A stretch of DNA of 64,000 bases, taken from Deltaproteobacteria bacterium. Its GTDB lineage: Bacteria; Desulfobacterota; Desulfarculia; Adiutricales; Adiutricaceae. The stretch is from positions 19,408 through 83,407 of the forward strand of contig JAISCZ010000072.1 in the NCBI GenBank assembly GCA_031265205.1. The letters are read 5' to 3'. Of this stretch, positions 19,975-29,677 are shown piece by piece. Every line of letters begins with the position of its first letter. Position 1 is the first letter of the stretch. The notes under the pieces are model-generated. The model did not search any database. It saw only the letters and a list, made by a program, of their open reading frames with translations, and was not told where the DNA came from. Both the position numbers and the translations under genes were made by a program.

Positions 19975-20643
19975 CTACCTTCTCTTTTCCGTCTTCTTTT
20001 CCGGCTTCTTTTCGGGTTTCCCGGCGGGAACGGCGACGGGGGCGGCGGCCGCGGCGGCTTCGCTCTCGGCGTCGGCCTTGGCGCCCTTAGGTATGGCGAC
20101 CACGGCCAAGGGCAGATCCACGGTCTGGGCCAGGGTCAAAGTTTCGGGAAGCTTAATCTGGGAGATATGCATGGTCTGGCCCAGATTCAGGGCCGACACG
20201 TCGGCCTCGATTTGGGCGGGGATATCCGCCGGCAGGCCGCGCACGACGATTTCCCGCTCGCTCTGGAGGATCTGGCCGCCCCGTTCCACGCCCACGGCCT
20301 TGCCCACGAGGATCACCGGGACTTTGACCTCGATTGGGCTCTGGGGATCGATTTTCAGAAAATCCACGTGGAGCATTTTACGGGTCACCGGGTGGGTCTG
20401 ATAGTCTTTCACGAGGATCGGAAAGGTGCCCTCCCCTTCCACGCTGAGGGAAAAAAGGGAACGGTTGCCGCTGTCGTTTAAAAAGGCCTTTTTAAAGTCC
20501 GCGTAACGCAGCTCCAAGCTCAGGGTTTCGCTCCCCTTCCCGTAAAAGACGGCGGGCAGCGCGCCGGACAGCCGCAGGCGCCGCGCCTCGTTGGAGCCGC
20601 CGGCCTGACGGGGCCGGGCGTTGATAACTGTGTCTAGACCCAT
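19975..20643 (-). CDS. rplY: 50S ribosomal protein L25 (general stress protein CTC type)
   Basis: Binds 5S rRNA in the large ribosomal subunit. I chose ATG 20643 (MGLDTVINARPRQAGGS) because GGAGGA lies 7 bases upstream; longer frames start in unrelated sequence. Residues 1-95 form the L25 domain (ARRLRLSGALPAVFYGKG), and residues about 100-190 the TL5 C-terminal beta domain (PIEVKVPVILVGKAVGV...IVVRGLPADIPAQIEADVS). It ends in an Ala-rich linker and a very basic tail KPEKKPEKKTEKRR. At 222 residues it is the long CTC form. It lies 164 bp after prs and is probably co-transcribed with it. Confidence 0.95.
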   Translation of the reverse strand: MGLDTVINARPRQAGGSNEARRLRLSGALPAVFYGKGSETLSLELRYADFKKAFLNDSGNRSLFSLSVEGEGTFPILVKDYQTHPVTRKMLHVDFLKIDPQSPIEVKVPVILVGKAVGVERGGQILQSEREIVVRGLPADIPAQIEADVSALNLGQTMHISQIKLPETLTLAQTVDLPLAVVAIPKGAKADAESEAAAAAAPVAVPAGKPEKKPEKKTEKRR

Positions 20644-20807
20644 AAAAAAATCCTCCGCGCGAGAAAGACAAAGTAGCCGAGATTTCCCCTCTTCCCCGCC
20701 TCGGAAGCGGAAAAAGGAAAAACCCCTTAAATCCAGGGCTACCGGGGAATCCGCCCCCGGTAAAACGAGCACTATACCTCTTTGGCGGGCAAAAAGCGAC
20801 TTTTATT

Positions 20808-21749
20808 TCAGACAAAAAGCGAGGTGATGGAGTCCTCGTGGTGGATGCGCCGGATTGCCTCGCTCAAAAGCTTGGCGACCGAAAGGACTTTAATCTTGGG
20901 AATCTCCCTGCCGGCGGGGGAAAGGGGGATGGAATTGGTGACCGCCACCTGGGTGAGGGGGCTGTCGACGATACGCTGGAGGGCTTCCCCGGAAAAAACG
21001 GGATGGGTGGCCAGGGCCATGACTTCCGCGGCGCCCTTGTCCATAATCACCTCGGCCGCCTGGACCAGGGTGCCCGCCGTGTCCACCATGTCGTCGATGA
21101 TGAGGGCCCGGCGGCCCTTCACGTCGCCGATGATGTTCATGGCCTTCGCCACGTTGGGGGCGTCCCGCCTCTTGTCGACGATGGCCAGGGGGGCTTCCAG
21201 GTGGTCGGCCAGGTACCTCGTCCTTTCCACGCCGCCGGCGTCCGGGGAAATCAGCGTAACGTCCTCGAGCTCTAGGCTGCGGATGTGCTGCAGGATAATC
21301 GGGGCCGCGAAGAGGTGATCCACGGGGATATTGAAAAAGCCCTGGATCTGCCCCGCGTGGAGATCCATGGCCAAAACCCGGGTGGTGCCAGCCGCGGTTA
21401 AAAGATCGGCCACCAGCTTGGCGGAAATGGGCACCCGAGGGGCCGCCTTGCGGTCCTGGCGGGCGTACCCGTAATAGGGAATGACCGCGGTGATCCTCCT
21501 GGCCGAGGCCCTCTTAAGGGCGTCGATAATGAGGAGGAGCTCCATGATGTTGTCGTTGACGGGGGCGCAGGTGGACTGAATGACAAAGGTGTCGCGACCG
21601 CGCACGTTTTCCCCGAGCTCAATTAAGATCTCCCCGTCGGAAAAACGGCGTACCTGGGCCTTGCCCAGGGGTTGCCACAGGGAGTCGCAGATCTCCATGG
21701 CCAGGGCCTTGTTGGAGTTGCCGGCGAGGACGACGATATCGTTGGGCAT
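20808..21749 (-). CDS. prs: Ribose-phosphate pyrophosphokinase
   Basis: Makes PRPP from ribose 5-phosphate and ATP for nucleotide, His and Trp synthesis. At 313 residues it has the standard bacterial class I layout: [17 protein letters not shown] near 38-54, the flexible-loop region [20 protein letters not shown], Mg-binding [23 protein letters not shown] and the PRPP-binding loop [11 protein letters not shown] near 218-228. ATG 21749 has AGGAG 6 bases upstream. It lies between tRNA-Gln and rplY in an order well conserved in deltaproteobacteria. No lesions are seen. Confidence 0.97.
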   Translation of the reverse strand: MPNDIVVLAGNSNKALAMEICDSLWQPLGKAQVRRFSDGEILIELGENVRGRDTFVIQSTCAPVNDNIMELLLIIDALKRASARRITAVIPYYGYARQDRKAAPRVPISAKLVADLLTAAGTTRVLAMDLHAGQIQGFFNIPVDHLFAAPIILQHIRSLELEDVTLISPDAGGVERTRYLADHLEAPLAIVDKRRDAPNVAKAMNIIGDVKGRRALIIDDMVDTAGTLVQAAEVIMDKGAAEVMALATHPVFSGEALQRIVDSPLTQVAVTNSIPLSPAGREIPKIKVLSVAKLLSEAIRRIHHEDSITSLFV

Positions 21750-21814
21750 TGCCCGCTCCTACGCTTAAGCGCGAATTAATAAAGAAGCAGGGCGCCGCGC
21801 GGGCGCGTCCTTGT

Positions 21815-21891
21815 TGGCTGGGGCGGAAGGATTCGAACCTTCGAATGCAGGAACCAAAACCCTGTGTCTTAAGCCACTTGACGACGCCCCA
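21815..21891 (-). tRNA. tRNA-Gln (anticodon TTG)
   Basis: On the minus strand the sequence starts TGGGGCG and ends CGCCCCA plus discriminator G and an encoded CCA (21815-21817). The acceptor stem is seven perfect pairs. The anticodon arm is CAGGG-TTTTGGT-TCCTG, giving anticodon TTG for Gln codons CAA/CAG. The T arm is GAAGG-TTCGAAT-CCTTC. The gene sits between ispE and prs, a position well known for tRNA-Gln in deltaproteobacterial genomes. Confidence 0.95.
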
Positions 21892-21982
21892 GCGTGAGCG
21901 CTTCTTAAAGGGGAAAGAGAAGAGAGCACTATATCACAATTCCCGCGCGAAAAGGAAAGCGCGGCGGGCGCCGGGCCCCCAT

Positions 21983-22981
21983 CTAAGCGCCAGGAGAGGC
22001 GGGCGATCCCAGCTCAAAGGAGCGGGCCTCAAAAGGGAGCCCCTCGCGCGTAAGGAGGGCGCTCGCTTGGAGAGCGCTTTGGAGCGCGTCCAAGCGATCC
22101 GGAAAAAGGGCCCAGAGGGTCGGGCCGCTCCCCGTCATCCCACGGGCTTCCGCCGGACGGCGACGCAAAAAGCGCCAGCCTTCCAAGAGCTCCGGCATGA
22201 GCTTGACGGCGGCCGGAAAAAGATCGTTTTCCCCAAATAAGACGGACGCGGGCCTCGACGCGGCCCCGTTCCCATCCCCTTTCCGTTCCCCAGCGCCATC
22301 TATGCTAGATTCCGCGCCCTTTTTTGTCAAGGCGATTTCCCCGTAAGCCTGGAAGACCCGGGCCGTGGAAAGCGGCTTGCCCGGCCCCAAAAGCATAATC
22401 CCCCGGGGAGGCGGCGGCCCGTCGTAGGGCCGCGCTTTTTCCCCGACTCCCCCGACCAGGGCCAGGGGTTCCCCCCCGAGGAAAAAGGGCAGATCCGCCC
22501 CCAAGGCGAGGCCCCACTCCATGAGCGTCTCCCGACCGAGATGGGGGGCGTAATAATCGCGGAGCGCCAAGAGAGCCGCGGCCGCGTCGCTGGAGCCTCC
22601 CCCCAGTCCCCCGCCCATGGGAATTTTTTTGACAAGATTGACCTCCACCGGGCCCGCCGGGAAGCCGGTCTTCTCCCGAAAGAGCCTGATGGCCCGCAAA
22701 ACGAGGTTGTCCCCCGACGCGAAAAGGGCGTCCGGCCGACCGGTAAAGAGCGGGTCTGGGAAAGAGGCGGCGATAATGTCCTCTATGTCGCCTCCCCGCG
22801 CCTCCCCGCGCGCCCTTTCCCCTTTGGGGGGAAGCCTTAGTTCTATTGAGTCGGCGAGGGATATAAGGACAAAAAGGCTATAGAGCTCGTGGTAGCCGTT
22901 CGGAAGCCTCCGGACGACCTTGAGAAAGAGGTTCGCTTTGGCCGGGGCCGCGCGGGTAACCGCGATCCTCCCGTCAGCCAC
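21983..22981 (-). CDS. ispE: 4-diphosphocytidyl-2-C-methyl-D-erythritol kinase
   Basis: GHMP kinase of the MEP pathway that phosphorylates CDP-ME on the way to isoprenoids. The start is uncertain. GTG 22981 (VADGRIAVTRAAPAKANLFL) overlaps the stop of the upstream gene and begins just before the conserved APAKANLFL segment; ATG 23029 would add 16 arginine-rich residues. The ATP-binding GHMP motif is KIPMGGGLGGGSSDAAAAL, and the C-terminal motif is TGSGPTLWALF. The gene ends about 90 bp before tRNA-Gln. Near residues 225-260 there is a longer-than-usual low-complexity insert. Otherwise the protein looks complete. Confidence 0.93.
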   Translation of the reverse strand: MADGRIAVTRAAPAKANLFLKVVRRLPNGYHELYSLFVLISLADSIELRLPPKGERARGEARGGDIEDIIAASFPDPLFTGRPDALFASGDNLVLRAIRLFREKTGFPAGPVEVNLVKKIPMGGGLGGGSSDAAAALLALRDYYAPHLGRETLMEWGLALGADLPFFLGGEPLALVGGVGEKARPYDGPPPPRGIMLLGPGKPLSTARVFQAYGEIALTKKGAESSIDGAGERKGDGNGAASRPASVLFGENDLFPAAVKLMPELLEGWRFLRRRPAEARGMTGSGPTLWALFPDRLDALQSALQASALLTREGLPFEARSFELGSPASPGA

Positions 22982-24374
22982 CGCCAGGCCCCGTCGCCCC
23001 CGGACGCGCCGCCGTCTCCAGGGGGTCAAGAAGGTTAATGACCAGCCCGTTGGAGACCTTGGGATAAAAATAGGTGGCCTTCCGGGGCATCACGTAGCCA
23101 GCCTCCGTGACTTTCAAGATCTCCGCCAGGCTCGTGGGATTGAGGATAAAGGCCGCGCGCTCCCCATCGGCTACTTGCCGCGCCGCGCCGCGCGCCTCCG
23201 AGACGTAACTTATGCAGTCGGGATCGTCCATGAGCTCTTCGGTGACGCCTAAGGCCTCCTTCAAGATGACGTTGGTTAAGATGGAGACGTCAAGGAGGGA
23301 AAGGCTCGCCTTTTCCGGGGCGGCTTCCGCCAACGCCTCCTTGGCCTTTTCGCGAATCTTCAGAAAGCCGCAGAAATCCGCGCCCCGCAAGAGGAGGCCA
23401 AAGACCGTCAGCCCCTTTTTTTTGTCCTCCAGAAGTTTTTTCGCCAAATTGTCCAAGGCGTTCCGCTCTCCGCCCTCCCCGAAGGAAAGGACGCGGACTT
23501 CGGCCCAAGGGGAGATTCTCTGGAGGATCTCCTCGTTGGAGAGAGCGCTTTTCCGCAAAATGCGGTGCGTCGGCAAAACGCAAAGCCCGGGATCGCTCAT
23601 GGGGCAGAGATAAGTCATGACGTAGTCCAACGCGCTCCCCGCCGGAGGCTCCTTCCCCAGGGCGCGGAGGCGCGCGCGCTCCTCGTTCCGGTAATTTAAG
23701 GCGGTCATGTAACGGTGGTGCCCGTCGGCGACGTAGATGGTGGTCCCCGCCAAAGCTTCCGCCAGCCTGGCGGTCTCTTGGGAGTTTTCCAGGAAAGTCG
23801 TTTTATGGAGCTGGCCCGAGGGGTCCCGGATGGTCATGTCCGGCCCCCGGCTGGCGTAATAGCCGATGGTCTTCAAAAAGAGCTGGTCGGGATCCGGGAA
23901 AAAGGCGAAAATTGGGCTCAACTGGGCCTGGGTCTTCTTCATGAGATGGAGCCGCTCCATCTTATGGAAGCTAAAAGTCTGCTCGTGGAGCCTAATGGAG
24001 GCCTCCCTGGAAGGCTCCTCCAAAAGCGTAAGGCCGATAAAGCCGCGCCGCGTCACCCTCTGGCCGGTTAAAGGGTGGTCCCACTCGGTCTCCATCAGAT
24101 AGAAGCCGCTCTTCTCCCTGCGCCGCAGGACGCCGCTCGCGAGCCACTCCCGCAGGAGAGCCGCGGAGCGGTCGTGCCAAGCCAGCTCGTCGGGGTCGGA
24201 CGCGAGGACCCGCCCGAGGTCCACGTGGAGAAAATTGTGGGGGTGGCTGTCGTAAAAGGCCTCCCTGCGCTCGTGGGTCAAAACGTCGTATGGGGGGGCC
24301 ACGAGAAGCCCCCCGTGATCCGCGACGGCGTTTTGGTTGTAGACATACCCCCGAAAGGGCGCGATCATGACCAT
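22974..24374 (-). CDS. DUF1015 family protein
   Basis: A 466-residue member of the DUF1015 family (SerC-like annotation in some databases, function not established). Diagnostic parts are the N-terminus IAPFRGYVYN...LVAPPYDVL, DSHPHNFLHVDLG, the strongly conserved YVADGHHRYMTALNYRNEE near 230-248 and the late ATYFYPKVSNGLVINLLD. GGGAGGA precedes ATG 24374. Its stop overlaps the probable GTG start of ispE by 8 bp, so the two are translationally coupled and head the ispE-tRNA-Gln-prs-rplY block. Size and motifs are normal. Confidence 0.9.
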   Translation of the reverse strand: MVMIAPFRGYVYNQNAVADHGGLLVAPPYDVLTHERREAFYDSHPHNFLHVDLGRVLASDPDELAWHDRSAALLREWLASGVLRRREKSGFYLMETEWDHPLTGQRVTRRGFIGLTLLEEPSREASIRLHEQTFSFHKMERLHLMKKTQAQLSPIFAFFPDPDQLFLKTIGYYASRGPDMTIRDPSGQLHKTTFLENSQETARLAEALAGTTIYVADGHHRYMTALNYRNEERARLRALGKEPPAGSALDYVMTYLCPMSDPGLCVLPTHRILRKSALSNEEILQRISPWAEVRVLSFGEGGERNALDNLAKKLLEDKKKGLTVFGLLLRGADFCGFLKIREKAKEALAEAAPEKASLSLLDVSILTNVILKEALGVTEELMDDPDCISYVSEARGAARQVADGERAAFILNPTSLAEILKVTEAGYVMPRKATYFYPKVSNGLVINLLDPLETAARPGATGPGGG

Positions 24375-25284
24375 TAAAAAATCCTCCCGGCCGAATTAAG
24401 GCATTAAACTAGCACATTTGACCCTACCGGACAATAAGCGCCGGCCGCGTAAGCCTTAAAAAGCCTTGACGCGAGCGCGCCCAACGCGGGCGCCCGCGAA
24501 GCCGCGCCTTTGGGGAAAGGCTCTCGCCCCAGGGCGCTCCCCGCCGCGCGCGTAACGCCCCCCGGGACGCGCGGCGCGTTTCCCCCCCAGCGTTTTGGTA
24601 ATTATTAAATTGCCGCGACGCGAATTTTTTGATTTTTTTTTGTCTCGCGCGTCCTTAAGCGCGACCGTTTGACGAGCGCCGAATCCCTTCCCCGCAAGGC
24701 GTTACCTTAAAAGAGAGCGCGTTTTTTGGCGAAAGACGGAGGACGCCGCTTTTTAGCGAACGCGTCGCGGCCCGCGCCCCCTCGTCCCTTTAAAATCGCG
24801 GGAGCCAAAACTAAATAACGCCGCTATTATTTGATGAAAGCGCAAAAACCCTTCATTACAGTTGTATGGTGGAACATCGCGCCGCATATAGTATGTTACA
24901 ATACTGTATTGCGTTTATATGGCGTTGAAAATCAAGTAATTTTTAAGTTCCGGGACTTTTCGCGCGCTCATCATTATTTAAAGACGCGGGAGAACGCGGA
25001 ACGCAATAATTTTCCGAGCTTCGGAAAAAAGTTAGAGCGAAATAAGGCGCCGACCGCGCGGAATATCAATAGGCGTATAAAATACTTAAACAACATAAAC
25101 AATCGCGCTTTGACAAAAATCCGCCCCGAGCCAGCGGCGCTCTCGCGAACGGGAAAAAATTTTAAAAACTCGGCGCCGATCGCGCCGCGGCGAAAGGCGC
25201 GCAAGCCAAAACGCCTTGGGGCTTAAGCCGTAACGCGCCCGCAAAATATTTCGCGCCGCCCGCGATAAGCGCGGGGGAGGGCTC
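24375..25284. other. Long intergenic region, partly AT-rich
   Basis: 910 bp without a convincing gene. 24420-24800 is CGCG-rich. 24830-25200 is AT-rich and contains a 131-codon plus-strand frame (24831-25226) whose middle is rich in Asn/Arg/Lys and matches nothing I know. It could be a small foreign gene or decayed sequence. No repeat or terminator is clear. Confidence 0.35.
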
Positions 25285-28200
25285 TCAGTCCTCGATATAC
25301 GCGCTGATATTGTATTTGACGCCCTCCAGGATCTTGCGCATCCGCTCCGCGTCGCGCGCGATAAATCTCATGTCCCCGGCGCGCCCGGCGTCCTCCATTT
25401 TTTTGGCCTCCTGGGAAAGGCCGTTCGCCCCCACGGTCGCCGAGGCGCCCTTCATGGCGTGGAAGGAAATCGTGAGGCTCTTAAAATCCGCGGCCTCCGG
25501 CGACGCGTCGCATTTTTCGATAAACTCAATCCAGCTTTCGAGATCGCTTAAATAAATCCCCAATAACCTTTTGTACGTGGAAACCGAGCCCCGGCAGCGC
25601 TGGAGTCCCTCCGCGAAACTGATTTCCGCCAGTTCCGCGATCTCGCCCGTCGGCCTCTCCGCGTCCTTTCCATGGCGCGGCTGGCCTTTCCTTTCCTCTT
25701 CCTCCAGGGCCATGAGGGCCGCGAAGGCCTTGGCGCGCTTATTTTCCCCGGATCCACGCCCCGCCGGGGCCGTGGCGTTAGCCGTCTCGGGACGCGCCAG
25801 CGAAAGCTTGGGCGCCTCGCGCCGGGCGGCGCCCTCGGCCCGCGGCGCGGCCCCGGCCCCGGCGAGCGCGGCGTCGGCGTAGTCCGGGTCTTTAAGATAG
25901 GTCTCCACGCTCTCCGCCACGCTCCGCAGAGCCGCCAAACAGACCCCGAACTGGCGCTCCACGGCCTGTCGGTCGCCGCCCTCGGCGACCTTGCCTAAGG
26001 CCCCCGCGAGCCTGGCAAGCTCAGTCGCCCCCACGATCCCGGCGGAGCTTTCCATGTTCCGCAAAAGCGCGGCCAGGGTTTTGGGATCGACGCTTTCCCC
26101 TTGGGTGGATAAAGCGTCCGCCCATTCGGCGGCCTCCCTTAAAAAGACCCCCAGAATCCTCCGGTACCCTTCAATCGTCCGGGCCGTTCGCGCGCCGCCG
26201 TCGAAGTCCACCGCGAAATCCGCGCCGTTAAGGCCCGCGTCGCGCAATTCCTCCGCCCGGGAGCCCGGGCCCTCCCCCGGCGGGGCGGCCCCGAAAACCA
26301 GCTTGTCCGAGGGAATCCAACGGGCCAGAACCTTTTCCAAAACGGAGACGTCGATGGGTTTCCCGATAAAATCGCTAAATCCGTTGGCGAGAAAGGTCTC
26401 TCTGACCCCCGAGACCATATTCGCCGTCAGCGCGACGATAGGCAAGGACTTAAACCTTCCCCCCTCCATGGATTTGAGCTTGCGCGTCGCCTCCAGCCCG
26501 TCCATCTCGGGCATCATGTGGTCCATGAAAACAAGGTCGTAAGACCCTTTCTGGATCTTGGCGATCCCCTCCCGGGCGCTTAGGGCCGAGTCTATCGCGC
26601 ACCCGAATTCCGCGAGGATGGCCCGCGCGACCTCAATGTTGGTGGGGAGATCGTCGATGACCAAAATCCGGGCCCCGGAGAGCGTAAACCCGCTCTCGGC
26701 CTCCTCCTCGGCGAGTTCCCCCCGCCCCGTTTCCGCCTCCGCCCCCGTCTCCTCCCCGGCCCTCCCCAAGCGCGCGCCCGTGGGCGTCTCCCCCGCGCTT
26801 TCCAGGGCCTCGGCCGCGGCCGCCGCCGCGGCCTGGCTCGCCAAGGCTTCCTCGTTCACGTAGGAGATTTTCTCCGGGGCGATCCAGCGCTTGAGGCTGT
26901 TTTCCAGGGCCACGATATCGATGGGCTTGGAGATGAAATCGTTAAAGCCGCTCGCGAGGAACATGTCCCGCACCCCCGCGACGGCGTTGGCCGTCAGGGC
27001 CACGATGGGCAGATCGCGGAAGGCCCCGCCCAAAAGGGAGCGGATCTTTTTGGTGGCCTCCATCCCGTCCATGCCGGGCATGACGTGATCCATAAAAACG
27101 ACGTCGTATTGGTTGCGGACCACGAGCTCCAAGGACTCGAGGGCCGAGGAGGCCGTGTCCACCCGACAGCCGTATTCCGAGAGGAGGGCCGTCGCCACCT
27201 GGAGGTTAGTGTCCAAATCGTCCACCACCAATATGCGGCCCTTGGGGATGAGCATCCGCTCCCGGCGCTGGCGGGAGCGACCGCCCTGGCGGGAGGCCAA
27301 GACGTCGTTTAAAAATTCCGCGACCGGCAGACTGTAGAGGGGGCCCACGATATAGGTGAAAAACTTTTCGGCCCGACCCGCCTGGAAGTCGGTAAACACC
27401 GCCACCCGCGCGTTGGGATAGAGCTTTTGGAACTCGCGCCGGAAGAGCTCGAAGAGGGGGTACTGGACAAAGATATGGGTAAAGCGGCGCTCGGCGCGCC
27501 CGAGCTCGCGAAACTCCTCGATGGTCCGGGTGACGACGGACTCCACACCCAAATTCGCGAGGGTGGCCTTGACGGACTGGGCCACGTCGTCTCGGATGGT
27601 CGCGGCCAAAACTTTCTTGCTTTCCGCTTTTTCCACCCTCGCGAAATGGCTTCTTTTGGCCACCACCTGGGGAAGCTTGACCCAAAAGACGCTCCCCAGG
27701 CCGTATTCGCTCTCAAAACCCACGCTCCCGCTCATCATCTCGCACAGGCTCTTGGTGATGGTGAGCCCCAGGCCCGTGCCTTCCACGTGGCGGTTCTGGC
27801 TGTGGTCCACCCTGGAGTAGTCCGCGAAAAGTTTTCCCTTGTCCTCGGGCTTGACGCCGATGCCGGTGTCTTTGATGGAGATGGAAAGATCGATGGTCCC
27901 CCCCTCGGGCCGGATTTTCCCTTCCACGACTAAGGAGACGTAGCCCTCGTTAGTGTATTTGACGGCGTTGGAGAGGATGTTGAGGATAATCTGGCGCACC
28001 CGGGTCACGTCCCCCCGCAGGTCATTGGGGAGGCTCGCGTCCACGTAAACCAGAAACGAGAGGGACTTTTCCTGGACCCGCACCATAATCATGTTAATGG
28101 CGTCGTTGATCAGGGAAGAGAGGGTGTAATTGAGCGGCACGAACTTGAAAGCGCCGGAGCGGATAGTCGAAAAATCCAAAATCTCGTTAATGATGGACAG

Positions 28201-29322
28201 TAAAATGTCCCCCGCGTGCTTGATGTTGAAAGCCCAAGCCCGGCACTGGGCGGACATGTCGTTCTTGCCGCGGAGGAGGAGATCGCTCATCCCGATAATG
28301 GCGTTCATGGGAGTGCGGATCTCGTGGCTGACGCTCGTCAGGAAGGCGCTTTTGTCCTTGTTTTCCTGGTCGGCCACGAGTTTGGCGGAAAAGAGCCGCA
28401 AGAGGAGCCACGAGACGAGGGCGAAAAGGAGAAAGGCGGCGATCCCCAGCGCCGCGGAGGCCGATATCAGCGAGGCGTAATACTCGCCAAAAGGAATCGA
28501 CGCCCCCAGGAGCCAGCCGCCATGTATTTCGCGGAAAAAAACTAAGTCCTCGCCCCCGTCGCGGTCGCGAACCCGCGCCCCGTTCACGGTCCCGTCCCGA
28601 AAAAGGGCCGCCGCGACGCGAGCGTAATCCCCGCTAATCCCCGCGAGAGGGGAGTCCTTAAGGCTCGCGTCCGGGTGGAGCGCGACGATCCCCTGGGGGC
28701 TCGCCAAAATCCCGTAGCCGCCCTCCGCGAATTGGAGCGAGCCCATATAGGGATTGAGCCAGTTGAGGCCCACGCTCACGCAGAGGACCCCGTAAAAAAC
28801 GCCGTTTTTGCCCGCGATCTCCTGGCTGATGGAGATAACGGTCTCCCCCGTTTTGGGATCCCGCGCGGGCGGGGCGATGACCGGGTCGCTCGCGTCCAGG
28901 GCGAGGCGATACCAGGGCTGGGTCGCGGGGTCATAAGCGCCCGTCCGGCGGAAGCCTAAGGCGTCGACGAACTCCCCCCGGATGACCCCGAAGGCCCCGA
29001 AGGTCCCGAACAGGCCCAGATAATGCTCTTTGAGACCGGCGTTGTATTCCTCCAAAAAGAGTTCCGCTTCCTCCCGCGAGCCCCCTTTGTCCAGAAGATC
29101 CTGGATCGCGGCGTGGACCCCGTCGAAGGCCAGGCGCAATTCCCTCGTTCCGTAACGAAAGTTGCGGTCGAATTCCGCGAAGGACGCGTTGATCTTCTCG
29201 GCGTTCTCTTCCCTGACCACCGTGTAGACGGACAGGCCGCCTAAAAAGGCCAGGAGCGCGAAGGCCAAAAAAACGACGATAAATTGGGCGCGGGCGGCCT
29301 TAAAGGCCTCTTTCCACATCAT
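25285..29322 (-). CDS. Membrane-bound hybrid sensor histidine kinase with two receivers and two HPt-like domains
   Basis: A 1345-residue phosphorelay kinase. Order: TM helix (about 14-34), extracytoplasmic Cache-type sensor (about 40-280), TM helix (about 285-310), HisKA with the phospho-His near 333 in SHEIRTPMN, HATPase (VKYTNEGYV, DTGIGV, GTGLGL), a receiver-like domain without its Asp (about 565-670), receiver 1 (Asp near 744, FMDHVMPGMDG), receiver 2 (Asp near 932, FMDHMMPEMDG), an HPt-like helix bundle whose site reads LLRNMESSAG, so the His is lost, and a final HPt with intact HAMKGASATVG near 1289. The intact relay is therefore His333, receivers, His1289. No output regulator is adjacent. 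Low-complexity linkers separate the domains. Confidence 0.93.
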   Translation of the reverse strand: MMWKEAFKAARAQFIVVFLAFALLAFLGGLSVYTVVREENAEKINASFAEFDRNFRYGTRELRLAFDGVHAAIQDLLDKGGSREEAELFLEEYNAGLKEHYLGLFGTFGAFGVIRGEFVDALGFRRTGAYDPATQPWYRLALDASDPVIAPPARDPKTGETVISISQEIAGKNGVFYGVLCVSVGLNWLNPYMGSLQFAEGGYGILASPQGIVALHPDASLKDSPLAGISGDYARVAAALFRDGTVNGARVRDRDGGEDLVFFREIHGGWLLGASIPFGEYYASLISASAALGIAAFLLFALVSWLLLRLFSAKLVADQENKDKSAFLTSVSHEIRTPMNAIIGMSDLLLRGKNDMSAQCRAWAFNIKHAGDILLSIINEILDFSTIRSGAFKFVPLNYTLSSLINDAINMIMVRVQEKSLSFLVYVDASLPNDLRGDVTRVRQIILNILSNAVKYTNEGYVSLVVEGKIRPEGGTIDLSISIKDTGIGVKPEDKGKLFADYSRVDHSQNRHVEGTGLGLTITKSLCEMMSGSVGFESEYGLGSVFWVKLPQVVAKRSHFARVEKAESKKVLAATIRDDVAQSVKATLANLGVESVVTRTIEEFRELGRAERRFTHIFVQYPLFELFRREFQKLYPNARVAVFTDFQAGRAEKFFTYIVGPLYSLPVAEFLNDVLASRQGGRSRQRRERMLIPKGRILVVDDLDTNLQVATALLSEYGCRVDTASSALESLELVVRNQYDVVFMDHVMPGMDGMEATKKIRSLLGGAFRDLPIVALTANAVAGVRDMFLASGFNDFISKPIDIVALENSLKRWIAPEKISYVNEEALASQAAAAAAAEALESAGETPTGARLGRAGEETGAEAETGRGELAEEEAESGFTLSGARILVIDDLPTNIEVARAILAEFGCAIDSALSAREGIAKIQKGSYDLVFMDHMMPEMDGLEATRKLKSMEGGRFKSLPIVALTANMVSGVRETFLANGFSDFIGKPIDVSVLEKVLARWIPSDKLVFGAAPPGEGPGSRAEELRDAGLNGADFAVDFDGGARTARTIEGYRRILGVFLREAAEWADALSTQGESVDPKTLAALLRNMESSAGIVGATELARLAGALGKVAEGGDRQAVERQFGVCLAALRSVAESVETYLKDPDYADAALAGAGAAPRAEGAARREAPKLSLARPETANATAPAGRGSGENKRAKAFAALMALEEEERKGQPRHGKDAERPTGEIAELAEISFAEGLQRCRGSVSTYKRLLGIYLSDLESWIEFIEKCDASPEAADFKSLTISFHAMKGASATVGANGLSQEAKKMEDAGRAGDMRFIARDAERMRKILEGVKYNISAYIED

Positions 29323-29677
29323 GAAACCCCAAGAAATTCCCCTTCAAACCCCCTCCCGAAAGGCCGCGCCCCGAGGCCCTCCTCGGGCCCTCGCCTTATA
29401 AACGGGGCGCGCCCTTTTTAAGCGCCTCGCGGCGCCTCAAAGGCTAGCGGGGTCAAATCCGCGAGGGGGATCTCGCGCGCGCGAGGATTGGCCAAAATTT
29501 CTTCTTAACGACTGTATTTTATCGCTAATTAGCACAATACTCTATTCAAGCCACCCGAGGGAAGGGAACCTTGGGGGCGCCCGCCGCGCCCGGCGCTTGG
29601 CTATCCCCTTTTTTCCCGGGCGTTTTTCCCAAAGGGGGGCCGCCCCGACCGCGACAATCGCGGCGGCGGCGCGCGCC
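29323..29677. other. Intergenic, kinase upstream / priA downstream
   Basis: 355 bp. A short AT-rich patch at 29500-29560 could hold the kinase promoter. Just past priA, CCGCGA-CAA-TCGCGG at 29650-29664 forms a small hairpin, but no T-run follows on the minus strand. No gene is seen. Confidence 0.35.
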
